A DNA stretch of 38,581 bases, taken from the NCBI GenBank assembly GCA_031254385.1, contig JAIRUO010000140.1:1-38581 (forward strand), given 5' to 3'. Shown piece by piece: positions 8,943-15,780 of this stretch. The position numbers and the translations under genes are program-made. Numbering within the stretch: position 1 is the stretch's first letter; every line of letters starts with the position of its first letter. Under the pieces are notes generated by a model, which worked only from the letters and a program-made list of their open reading frames with translations, ran no database searches and had not been told where the DNA came from. This DNA comes from Treponema sp. (GTDB lineage: Bacteria > Spirochaetota > Spirochaetia > Treponematales > Breznakiellaceae).

Positions 8943-9047
8943 AAAAACTCCCTTGCAGATTTTTTGTCCCCGCAGACATAACTAAAACTCTCATACGAGA
9001 ATTTTTTGAAACGGTTTTACAGCGGTAACAGATACCGTTGCGCTGTG

Positions 9048-10004
9048 TTAGTCCATCGCCACAATCCTAGTCGCATACGTACTCCAGTTCGCAGCTGCCT
9101 TGTAATCGTCAACACTACTCGCCGGAACCTTGATTTGCAGGCTGGCATGGGTTAAACCAAACACGCTTGTCCCCAGCGTGGGCGGCGTTTCCGCAAGGCA
9201 GGTTACGAGGGCAAGATTCGAGCAGTTGCGGAAGACTTCGTTGCCGATGGAAGTAAACCCAGCAGACAGGGAAATTTGGGTAAGATTCGTGCAGCCATTG
9301 AAGGCATAGCCAACGATGGAAGTAAGACTTTCAGGCAGGGAAGTCAGGGCAAGGCTCGTACAGTTATAAAAAGCGGAGTCGTCGATGAGAGTAATCCCCT
9401 CAGGCAGTGAAGTCAAGGCAAGGTTCGTACAGCCAAAGAAGGCATAGCCACTGATGGAAGTAATCCCTTCAGGCAATGAAGTCATGGCAAGGTTTTTGCA
9501 GCTCTGGAATGCGTAATAACCGATGGAAGTAAGCCCATCCCCACTAAAGGATTTAAGGTTGGTGAAGTGATTAAAGGTTGGATTAGAAGAGGAATTTCCG
9601 TCTGCTATCTTTATTGCCGTATCTGGCAGGGCAATTGATACGATCATAGCTTTGCCCGTGACAATACTGCTTTGAGGGTTGAATGCAGTTCCGCTCATCG
9701 TGCAGGAGGAAAGGTCAAGGTCTACATACTTCCCTGCAGTTTCGAGAGCATCCAGTATTTGCTGCCAGCCGCTGTTCATGGTCCCAAGGTCTAAAGCAAG
9801 CCGCAGGGGGGCCGGATTAATAATGGTTCCAGCCTGTAACTCAAGGTAGGGTAGGATCTCGTCTATAGTAGTAATGAGGCGCGCCTGGGGGCTTCCTGAC
9901 TCATCTGTTTTCTTGGGTTTCAAAAGCTGTTCCATCCATGGGTTAGTGCAGGAGGAAAAAGCCAGTAAACCGGCAATCAACAGAAGCACGAGTTTTAATT
10001 TCAT
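9048..10004 (-). CDS. BspA-type leucine-rich-repeat lipoprotein (LRR_5)
   Basis: 318 residues from the ATG at 10004. The open frame extends upstream to 10067, but GAGGAA at 10011-10016 and the lipoprotein signal (MKLKLVLLLIAGLLAFSSC) both begin at the internal ATG. After a roughly 120-residue N-terminal domain there are five repeats of about 23 residues of the form LTSIGxxAFxxCxxLALTSLPEG, then a closing segment VPASSVDDYKAAANWSTYATRI typical of these treponemal proteins. It should be exported and lipid-anchored at the surface. BspA-like proteins bind host or microbial ligands, but no ligand can be inferred here. It stands alone, 105 bases upstream of the small secreted-protein gene on the same strand. 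Confidence 0.88.
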   Translation of the reverse strand: MKLKLVLLLIAGLLAFSSCTNPWMEQLLKPKKTDESGSPQARLITTIDEILPYLELQAGTIINPAPLRLALDLGTMNSGWQQILDALETAGKYVDLDLSSCTMSGTAFNPQSSIVTGKAMIVSIALPDTAIKIADGNSSSNPTFNHFTNLKSFSGDGLTSIGYYAFQSCKNLAMTSLPEGITSISGYAFFGCTNLALTSLPEGITLIDDSAFYNCTSLALTSLPESLTSIVGYAFNGCTNLTQISLSAGFTSIGNEVFRNCSNLALVTCLAETPPTLGTSVFGLTHASLQIKVPASSVDDYKAAANWSTYATRIVAMD

Positions 10005-10162
10005 CGTCTTTTCCTCATTGCTCTTTTTCGTTCTTCTTTTTTTAAGATTTTCGCACTGCTTTTCCAAATAAAAAAAGAGTAATACGCACGGTTTTGGGGG
10101 GAATTCGATGTTTTATTGAGGTAAAGGGACTGAAAACTGGCTTCTGGGGAGAATGGAGGCGT

Positions 10163-10191
10163 TTGACATTTACGGCTCTCTATAGTATTTT
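10163..10191 (+). promoter_or_regulatory. sigma70-type promoter of the toxin-antitoxin-like pair
   Basis: A consensus -35 TTGACA (10163-10168), a spacer of exactly 17 bases and a -10 TATTTT (10186-10191) precede the toxin-like gene. Its Shine-Dalgarno GGAG and ATG (10210) follow within 20 bases. Confidence 0.7.
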
Positions 10192-10209
10192 ATTTATGGA
10201 CGGAGACTA

Positions 10210-10467
10210 ATGGCAGACAAAATTCTGTACGTTCAATCAGCGTTTAAGCACGGATATACTCAGGACGATATAGAATGGGCAATTGGGACCAAAATATATG
10301 AGGATACGCTCAAGGGGGAAGATGATATTTATGTCATCATTGGGTTTGACACTGTTGCCAATCCTATAGAGGTCTTTTATAATATCATTGACGATTAAAC
10401 GATTAAGGTATTTCATGCAATGGAATTGCGTGACAAAATAGCCATCCAAATGGACGAAGAGGAGTAA
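10210..10467 (+). pseudogene. small toxin-like gene interrupted by an in-frame TAA
   Basis: The frame starting at ATG 10210 (Shine-Dalgarno GGAG) reads 62 residues (starting MADKILYVQSAFKHGYTQDD) to TAA at 10396-10398. The same frame then continues without shift for 22 more codons (TIKVFHAMELRDKIAIQMDE...) to a second TAA at 10465-10467, two bases before the next gene. The complete 85-residue product matches my memory of a type II toxin family with the layout KHGYTxxDIxxAI ... VIIGFD ... GN ... VFHAMxxRxK, in which the FHAM block is conserved. The break is therefore a nonsense codon inside the conserved C-terminus. An 8-base tandem duplication (ACGATTAA twice) overlaps the stop. It is either a decayed toxin, a truncated partner, or a readthrough site. 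Confidence 0.7.
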
Positions 10468-10469
10468 TA

Positions 10470-10706
10470 ATGCGTGACATGACTGATGAAGAATATGATG
10501 CCCTTGATGAGCGTCTAACTAAAACTGTCCCAACACTCGGTCATACTGGGACAGGTTTCTTTTCACGCAAGAGTTCTCAGGTTATTTGCCTTGACGAAAA
10601 AACAGCTCAAATTCTTAACGCAAAAGCAATAGCCTCCCGAAAAACCCCTTCAGAAATTATTGCTTCAATGCTTCGTAAAGAGTTAACCGTTGCAAGCGGT
10701 ACGTGA
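10470..10706 (+). CDS. antitoxin-like ribbon-helix-helix (CopG-type) protein
   Basis: 78 residues with a strong Shine-Dalgarno (GAAGAGGAG), which lies inside the last codons of the preceding toxin frame. The N-terminal half (MRDMTDEEYDALDERLTK) is acidic. The C-terminal half (SSQVICLDEKTAQILNAKAIASRKTPSEIIASMLRKEL) has a beta strand followed by two helices, as in RHH DNA-binding antitoxins. The gap to the toxin frame's second stop is two bases, so the pair is co-transcribed and coupled. The order toxin then antitoxin is known for several small type II systems. It probably binds the promoter at 10163-10191; that is inference. Confidence 0.65.
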   Translation: MRDMTDEEYDALDERLTKTVPTLGHTGTGFFSRKSSQVICLDEKTAQILNAKAIASRKTPSEIIASMLRKELTVASGT

Positions 10707-10762
10707 TACTTGGAAAAACGGTGCATAGTGCTGTTGCGCTACCAATAAGACGGCTTATCATC

Positions 10763-10797
10763 CATTGCTCACTGCTCACTGATAATTCCTCATTGCT
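10763..10797. repeat. heptanucleotide repeat tract (locus B)
   Basis: Five successive 7-mers: CATTGCT, CACTGCT, CACTGAT, AATTCCT, CATTGCT. They lie between the antitoxin stop and the stop of the response-regulator gene (minus strand, ends 10801). Confidence 0.7.
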
Positions 10798-10800
10798 TTT

Positions 10801-11391
10801 TTACAGCATTTCCAACTCATACCTGGAGCGGACTCCAATTTTGTCATATATGGTATACAGGATATTTTCCACTCTGCGGACGCTAATGCCGAGTTGGGCT
10901 GCAATCTGTTTGTTGGGCAGTTTGCTTTTTGCCAGATTGAATACCTCCCTTTCTCGCTTGGTTAGTAGGTTTATCCGTCCTGTTACCGCTTGGAATTTCG
11001 CCTGAACCGTGTCGTCTATGTATGTTTCGCCTTTAAGGACTTTTAAAAGGGCCTTTTCCAGTTCCTGCGAATTCTGGCGTTTGCAGATATAGGCTTTTGC
11101 GCCCATTCCCATTGCGGTGCTGACGTGGGAGTAATCGTCAAATGCGGAATATACGGCAGCAAGCGTTTTACCTTTTAGGCAGGGAATTATATCAAGCCCC
11201 CAGCCGTCTTCCAGTTGCATATCAATTAACACAAGGTCGGCTTCTGTGCGCCTTGCGAGTTCTTTGGCTTCGGCTAGTGTGGCGGCTGTTCCTTTTACGT
11301 CCCATCGTCCTGTTCCGGCAAAATAAGAGGCAAGCCCTTCCCGCACAAGGGGGTGATCCTCAATAATGATTATCGCGTATTTATCTGCCAA
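10801..11391 (-). CDS. NarL/FixJ-family response regulator
   Basis: About 196 residues if it starts at TTG 11391, preferred because GAGGGAG lies seven bases upstream and the receiver begins at once (ADKYAIIIIEDHPLVREGL). An upstream ATG at 11421 in the same frame is possible. The receiver domain has the acidic pair ED and the phosphoacceptor Asp in LVLIDMQLEDGWG. The C-terminal LuxR-type helix-turn-helix is LTKREREVFNLAKSKLPNKQIAAQLGISVRRVENILYTIYDKIG. It is the DNA-binding output of the two-component system whose kinase gene ends within its start (overlap about 11 bases). The divergent membrane-protein gene at 12170 is a plausible target. Confidence 0.9.
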   Translation of the reverse strand: MADKYAIIIIEDHPLVREGLASYFAGTGRWDVKGTAATLAEAKELARRTEADLVLIDMQLEDGWGLDIIPCLKGKTLAAVYSAFDDYSHVSTAMGMGAKAYICKRQNSQELEKALLKVLKGETYIDDTVQAKFQAVTGRINLLTKREREVFNLAKSKLPNKQIAAQLGISVRRVENILYTIYDKIGVRSRYELEML

Positions 11392-12124
11392 CTGAATTCT
11401 CCCTCTGTATAGGGATTTCAAGCCTGACTATTAATCCGCCTTCGCTTATGAATTCCAGTTTTGCACCTAACATATCGGCACGCTGGCGCATGCTCTTCAT
11501 TCCAAGCCCGTTGCCCTTTTCTTCCGATAAATCGGGCTTACTTTGTAAGCCGGGCTTGCTTTGCAATCCTTGGCCCTCATCGGAGATACAGATTAGTATG
11601 TTCTCTGTTGAACTGCGCGCGGAATGTCCGGCGAGAAAAGACGCTTTGCCTGTGCCAGAATGCTTTGCGATATTGGTAAAAGCTTCCTGTGCTATCCTGA
11701 AAATTTGCAGTTGGTTTTCTGCGCTGATTGGCGAAAAATCAAGGGTTTCTTCTATAAAAGAGGCACACTCAATGCCTGTTTTCTTGGTGAATTGCAAGGT
11801 CAAATCCGCAAGGGAATTCTTTAGCGATAGCCTTGTAAAATCGGGGGGCATTAGTTCATGGCAGATTAAGCGGATTTTATCTGCCAATGCCCGCTCTTGT
11901 ATTTGCGGCAGTATGTCATCGTGGAGTTCGCGGGAAACGCGCCGCCGCTCGGCTTCCAGGGCCTCGATTGCCAGATGCGAATACGCACGGTTTTTGGATT
12001 CCTCTTCTCTTGCCTTTCGGGTGGCAAATACGAGATAGGCGAGAAAGAGTACGAGCACCGTGAGAATTGCCACAAAGAGCCACAACAGGAAGTTATAGTA
12101 TGTTATCGTATTTTCTATGGGCAT
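11381..12124 (-). CDS. NarX/DesK-type sensor histidine kinase
   Basis: About 247 residues from the ATG at 12124; the open frame extends upstream to 12235, but the membrane segment begins just after this ATG. One N-terminal transmembrane helix (YNFLLWLFVAILTVLVLFLAYLVF) is followed by a HisKA_3-type dimerisation helix with the phospho-His in RRVSRELHDDILPQI. The ATPase domain has the N-box (IAQEAFTNIAKHSGTGKA), G1 DEGQGL and G2 NGLGMKSMRQRADMLGA. There is no periplasmic sensor domain, so it may sense through the membrane helix or a partner. Between G1 and G2 an in-frame 18-bp repeat adds GLQSKP twice. There is no Shine-Dalgarno; a -10 TATACT preceded by TG lies six bases before the ATG, suggesting a leaderless message. 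Confidence 0.87.
   Translation of the reverse strand: MPIENTITYYNFLLWLFVAILTVLVLFLAYLVFATRKAREEESKNRAYSHLAIEALEAERRRVSRELHDDILPQIQERALADKIRLICHELMPPDFTRLSLKNSLADLTLQFTKKTGIECASFIEETLDFSPISAENQLQIFRIAQEAFTNIAKHSGTGKASFLAGHSARSSTENILICISDEGQGLQSKPGLQSKPDLSEEKGNGLGMKSMRQRADMLGAKLEFISEGGLIVRLEIPIQRENSVGR
11522..11580. repeat. in-frame 18-bp palindromic repeat inside kinase ATPase domain
   Basis: Two adjacent 18-base units, each a hairpin with an AAA loop: on the minus strand, GGCTTAC-AAA-GTAAGCC and the imperfect GGATTGC-AAA-GCAAGCC. They encode the hexapeptide GLQSKP twice, between the G1 and G2 boxes of the NarX-type kinase. Confidence 0.65.
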
Positions 12125-12172
12125 GGGGGAAGTATAACACAAATTATGGAAATATGGTATTATTGTACTATG
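12122..12172. promoter_or_regulatory. divergent promoters giving near-leaderless transcripts
   Basis: Only 45 bases separate the two ATGs. Minus strand: TG-T-TATACT then six bases then ATG (12124). Plus strand: TG-G-TATTAT then six bases then ATG (12170). Both look like extended -10 boxes, and neither gene has a Shine-Dalgarno. A start site about seven bases after each -10 would fall at or next to the ATG. Confidence 0.5.
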
Positions 12173-12823
12173 AGAAAAACCGCGGTAATGGGCGTGATTT
12201 GTATTGTGGGGGCATTGCTCAATATAGCCATCCATAAATTATGCACTTTTACGGGTATTCAATTGTATCTGGATACTGTTTTTACAGTTGCCGTTACTCT
12301 GTCATGTGGGCTTCTTTGGGGGGCGGTTTGCGGGGCTCTGACTAATCTTATTTGCTATTCGGTTTGGTTCTGGGGCTGGGAGGCGTATCTTTTTGCGCTC
12401 TGCAATATTGCTACGGCTTTTATTACCTGGGGTTTTGTGTGGCTTTTTCCCAGAGACTTGGGCATAGTCCGTAAAACACCGAACACGGCGGACGAGGTTT
12501 CGTTTAAAAGTACCAAGTTAAGCAGGGTTATGGATAAGGTAATCGCTTTAATGCTTCTTGCTTTTGCCCTCTGTCTTGCTATGAGCGTTATGGGCGGTGT
12601 CATTAGCGCCGCTATTTGGGGCGCAAGCCCTTCCTTTCCGTATGAGAGCAGTTTATTGATATGGCTTGGCAAGACTATGTTTGCAGAGAATATCCCTACA
12701 GTGGTTAGGGAAATTGTTGCCCGTATTCCGGTTAATATGGTTGACCGCCTTATCACGGCTTTTGCGGGATACGGGATTGCCACTCTCTACTCCCTACTCC
12801 CTACTCCCCGATCCCCTAATTAA
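12170..12823 (+). CDS. membrane protein, ECF S-component-like
   Basis: 217 residues from the ATG at 12170; the frame is open further upstream but hydrophobic coding begins here. About six transmembrane helices, for instance [41 protein letters not shown] and [19 protein letters not shown]. The pattern of N-terminal helices with [17 protein letters not shown] resembles substrate-binding S-components of energy-coupling factor transporters, but I cannot name a substrate, and no EcfA/EcfT gene is in the window. It diverges from the two-component genes and may be controlled by them. The last residues ([11 protein letters not shown]) are encoded by heptanucleotide repeats. Its stop overlaps the stop of the hybrid kinase on the other strand by four bases. 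Confidence 0.65.
   Translation: MRKTAVMGVICIVGALLNIAIHKLCTFTGIQLYLDTVFTVAVTLSCGLLWGAVCGALTNLICYSVWFWGWEAYLFALCNIATAFITWGFVWLFPRDLGIVRKTPNTADEVSFKSTKLSRVMDKVIALMLLAFALCLAMSVMGGVISAAIWGASPSFPYESSLLIWLGKTMFAENIPTVVREIVARIPVNMVDRLITAFAGYGIATLYSLLPTPRSPN
12785..12820. repeat. heptanucleotide repeat tract (locus C)
   Basis: 7-mers CTCTACT, CCCTACT, CCCTACT, CCCCGAT, then CCCCTAAT. They form the last codons of the membrane-protein gene and end at its stop, next to the convergent kinase stop. Confidence 0.8.
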
Positions 12824-15675
12824 GCTGCCTTACGGTGTTGCATTTGCCTATCTGCATGCTTATCGGGTTGTGCGCAATCTATAGGCAGGAGTTCTGAATG
12901 GGGATGTACCTCGTTCATTACTATTTTTTCTTTCGTAATCCAGCGCTCAAGTATTTCATTTAGCTTGGAAATATCAATGGGTTTGGAGAGGAAATCATTG
13001 AAGCCTTTCTCCAAAAATATTTCCTTCATTCCCACAACGGCATTGGCGGTTAACGCAACGATGGGAACACTGGAGCTGACGTTTCGTTCTGCCTCCCATT
13101 TTCGAATAGCCGCAGTTGCTTCGATACCGTCCATAACTGGCATCATGTGATCCATAAACACCAAATCGTAGTTATTAAGCTTTACCATTTCTATGGCTTC
13201 GGCTCCACTAAGGCAGGTGTCAATTTTTGCGTCATAAGCCTCTAATAGACCCTCTGCTACCATGAGGTTGATGTCAATATCGTCTACCACGAGCAGCCGC
13301 GCATTTGGTGTGGTGAATTTAATCCAATCGGAACTTTCAACAAAATCTTTTGCGTCTGTTTTTCCGTTAAGAACATTGGCAATTGACAGGGGCTGGACGG
13401 GCAGGGACATAAAACGCACATCGGGGATATGGGCTTCGTTTCCCCATTCTACCATTAGAGCCAAAGGCGGCTTTTCCCCATAAGGGAAGTCTAGCTCGGT
13501 CATTACCGTTTTAATTTTTTCATAGAGGCCGTAGCCGGATATTATATAGTACCATTCTTCGCGTAACAGAGCAGCTTTGAATTCTTCCACCGTTGCGGTC
13601 ATCGTGTGGGGAACGCCCATGTTGCGTAGCGACCAGCATACCGATTCTGCGCAGGCAGTGCGGCCTTCATACACCAGTACCTTCTTGCTATTTGGGTCTT
13701 CTACCGTCGCAAAAGGCTCTTTTGAGCCAGAGCCCTGGGGAATTAGGCAAGAGAAAACGCTTCCCTTGCCGTATTCGCTTTCCACGCTGATTTTCCCGCC
13801 CATTGCCTCGCAAAGCTTTTTGGTGATTGCAAGGCCAAGGCCAGTACCTTCAATGCTCCGGTTCTTCTTCATATCAACGCGGACAAAATCATCGAAGAGT
13901 TTTGCCAGGTCCTGGGGCTTTATGCCTTTGCCTGTATCGGTAACGGTGATTTCCAGCCAGACCTGTTCGTTGTTTTGTTTATCCAAGGGCTTCGCAGAAG
14001 ACCAGGGCTTCGCAGAAGACCAAGGCTTCGAAGAAGACCATCTAATAGTTAAACGGATATGCCCTTTATCTGTGTACTTTGCAGCGTTGGACAAAAGGTT
14101 AAGCATGATCTGCCGCAGACGTAACTCATCACCGATAAGGCTGCTGGGAATATTGCTGTCAATATTGGTGTAAAAACGAATTGGTTTTCCTTCCAGCCTC
14201 ATGCGGGCAATGTTTACCGTATCGTTAATCATGGAAGCAAGCGAATACTCGGCTGGGACTATTTCCAGTTTGCCAGCTTCAATTTTGGAAAAATCCAGAA
14301 TATCGTTAATAATGGAAACAAGATTGTTTCCCGCCTGTTTGATATTTTGCGCATAACTACGGGTTTCATCTGAAAGTTCCCCTCGTAGAAGCAGTTCCGC
14401 CATTCCGATTATGGCGTTCATGGGGGTGCGGATTTCATGGCTCATGTTGGCAAGAAACGAAGATTTAGCTTGGTTGGCGGCTACCGCTTCCCCTTGCTGC
14501 TTTATTAGGATTCCAAAGATTATAAGTATAAGGAGCAGAAAGGCATAAGGCACATACCAGAACAACGGTTGGACAGCGTTGCTCAATAGCAGCATATCAC
14601 GCAGACTGGCCGCAGAAACTATGAGCGTAGAAAGTAGCAGCAGAATGCTCATATAATTCTTTTTATATATGATGGAAATAACCGGAAAGACGATACAAAG
14701 CAGCAATATCGGTATTACATAAAAATTGGTTATATGAGAAAAGGCAAGGGCTACCGCATGCTTGTCTATTTGAAAAGCTACAAAAGCGACGCAAGCAGTG
14801 CTGTATATGGTGATTCCCCTTTCAATATACTTTTTTTTCTTGGGAAAAAGTTCTAACGATTCTAAAATATACAGGGAATAGAAACCAAAACCGAGCAGTT
14901 GAAAACAACGTGTTACTTTTATAAGCACAGTATAAAAACTTGAATCGAATGAAAAACCTATATTTGCATAGGCAAGGGCGAAAGACAGTGATAAAAACGA
15001 GAAAAAGATATACTTTTTGTCCTTGCATCCCCTGGCAACAAATATAATGAAATGGTAAATCGCGGCAAGTGCGGCAAGAAACTGCGCCGCAATCACCAAA
15101 TAAACATTAAATAAATTTTTGAAAAACACTTTAGATGCGTTATCTTTATATTCTGCTATTGACAGTTCCGGCAGCGAGCTGGTTTCATATTGCGGAAAGA
15201 CTTCGATGACAAGACTGTTCTCTTCATTATAATTTATTAAACCCATTTCAAGAGGCACATCTGTTGCCGCTTGATCGCCTGTGGAATAGATACCTTCGTA
15301 ATTTTCCTGTATAAGCCCTTTTCTATAAACAACAATATCATTTATATGAATAATTACGGGCATATCAAAACGGCTGATATACAGAGTTAGTTCTTTGTCT
15401 CTGAAATCTTCTGATATTGAAAAGAAGGTTTTAAACACATGATAATTGTTGCCGTGAGTTTGATTCACCAGTTTTTCGTTGTTGTAAGGCACAAAACCCG
15501 GCAAGTCGAAATAAGCAGCAGTCATCCGCTCCCGGTCAGAATTGTGGCCCGAATAGATAAGAAAGTCCCCGATATCCAGCCTGCCCATGCCGGAAACAAA
15601 ATCATTAGAAGCAAAAGCAATAGAAGTAGTTAATATTAGTAAGACAAGCATTATTATTGTTTTATATATTTTCAT
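12820..15675 (-). CDS. 7TM-DISM hybrid sensor histidine kinase
   Basis: 951 residues. A signal peptide (cleavage after AFA, about residue 22) leads into an extracellular beta-rich DISMED2-like domain (about 30-180), then seven transmembrane helices (about 185-392). Next come HisKA with His413 in the H-box ([10 protein letters not shown]), the N-box ([12 protein letters not shown]), G1 DTGKGI and G2 GTGLGL. A region at 664-775 looks like a receiver without the acidic pocket. A true receiver (795-915) has VVDD, phospho-Asp842 in [13 protein letters not shown], and Lys in SKPID. It probably senses a ligand outside the inner membrane and passes phosphate to an unlinked partner; no HPt is present. 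An in-frame repeat (residues about 547-564, SSAKPW) interrupts the ATPase domain. The start has no Shine-Dalgarno; a 16-bp palindrome ends just before it. Confidence 0.92.
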   Translation of the reverse strand: MKIYKTIIMLVLLILTTSIAFASNDFVSGMGRLDIGDFLIYSGHNSDRERMTAAYFDLPGFVPYNNEKLVNQTHGNNYHVFKTFFSISEDFRDKELTLYISRFDMPVIIHINDIVVYRKGLIQENYEGIYSTGDQAATDVPLEMGLINYNEENSLVIEVFPQYETSSLPELSIAEYKDNASKVFFKNLFNVYLVIAAQFLAALAAIYHFIIFVARGCKDKKYIFFSFLSLSFALAYANIGFSFDSSFYTVLIKVTRCFQLLGFGFYSLYILESLELFPKKKKYIERGITIYSTACVAFVAFQIDKHAVALAFSHITNFYVIPILLLCIVFPVISIIYKKNYMSILLLLSTLIVSAASLRDMLLLSNAVQPLFWYVPYAFLLLILIIFGILIKQQGEAVAANQAKSSFLANMSHEIRTPMNAIIGMAELLLRGELSDETRSYAQNIKQAGNNLVSIINDILDFSKIEAGKLEIVPAEYSLASMINDTVNIARMRLEGKPIRFYTNIDSNIPSSLIGDELRLRQIMLNLLSNAAKYTDKGHIRLTIRWSSSKPWSSAKPWSSAKPLDKQNNEQVWLEITVTDTGKGIKPQDLAKLFDDFVRVDMKKNRSIEGTGLGLAITKKLCEAMGGKISVESEYGKGSVFSCLIPQGSGSKEPFATVEDPNSKKVLVYEGRTACAESVCWSLRNMGVPHTMTATVEEFKAALLREEWYYIISGYGLYEKIKTVMTELDFPYGEKPPLALMVEWGNEAHIPDVRFMSLPVQPLSIANVLNGKTDAKDFVESSDWIKFTTPNARLLVVDDIDINLMVAEGLLEAYDAKIDTCLSGAEAIEMVKLNNYDLVFMDHMMPVMDGIEATAAIRKWEAERNVSSSVPIVALTANAVVGMKEIFLEKGFNDFLSKPIDISKLNEILERWITKEKIVMNEVHPHSELLPIDCAQPDKHADRQMQHRKAA
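13984..14040. repeat. three in-frame 18-bp repeats inside the hybrid-kinase ATPase domain
   Basis: Three adjacent 18-base units on the plus strand (two AGGGCTTCGCAGAAGACC and one AAGGCTTCGAAGAAGACC) encode tandem WSS(S/A)KP hexapeptides between the N-box and G1 box. Each unit has an inverted repeat CTTC-GCA-GAAG. The reading frame is kept, so they add six residues per unit. Confidence 0.75.
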
Positions 15676-15680
15676 ACTTT

Positions 15681-15696
15681 AAAAATACGTATTTTT
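15681..15696. promoter_or_regulatory. 16-bp perfect palindrome just upstream of hybrid kinase start
   Basis: AAAAATACGTATTTTT is perfectly self-complementary and ends five bases before the ATG at 15675. On the minus strand its right arm supplies TATTTT six bases before the ATG, a possible -10, so a bound protein would block transcription start. The half-site AAAAATAC recurs at 15735-15742. Confidence 0.5.
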
Positions 15697-15720
15697 CAGA
15701 ATGAAGTCATGTAAAAATGA

Positions 15721-15744
15721 ATGTATTTACTGTTAAAAATACAT
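15721..15744. promoter_or_regulatory. inverted repeat with 8-bp arms upstream of hybrid kinase
   Basis: ATGTATTT, an 8-base spacer, then AAATACAT. It lies about 45 bases upstream of the kinase start and shares the ATAC half-site with the 16-bp palindrome, so the two may be a pair of operators. There is no T-run after the stem, which argues against a terminator. Confidence 0.45.
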
Positions 15745-15746
15745 GG

Positions 15747-15780
15747 CCTAACCCCTAAATCCTAACCCCTAATCCCTAAC
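15747..15780. repeat. heptanucleotide repeat tract (locus D)
   Basis: 7-mers CCTAACC, CCTAAAT, CCTAACC, CCTAATC, then CCTAAC. Part of it encodes the last residues and stop codon (LLGIRG-stop) of the SF2 helicase gene on the minus strand. Confidence 0.8.

Noticed and set aside
8983..9045. Rho-independent terminator for the LRR gene at 9048
   Set aside because: Short stems (CGGTA/TACCG and TCTC/GAGA) are seen, but none is followed by a T-run on the minus strand.
10703..11005. Plus-strand open frame after the antitoxin
   Set aside because: It runs through heptad repeats and over the response regulator on the opposite strand; no Shine-Dalgarno or domain.
11448..12038. Long plus-strand frame (196 codons) over the NarX-type kinase
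   Set aside because: It is antisense to conserved kinase motifs and its translation is low-complexity Ser-rich sequence.
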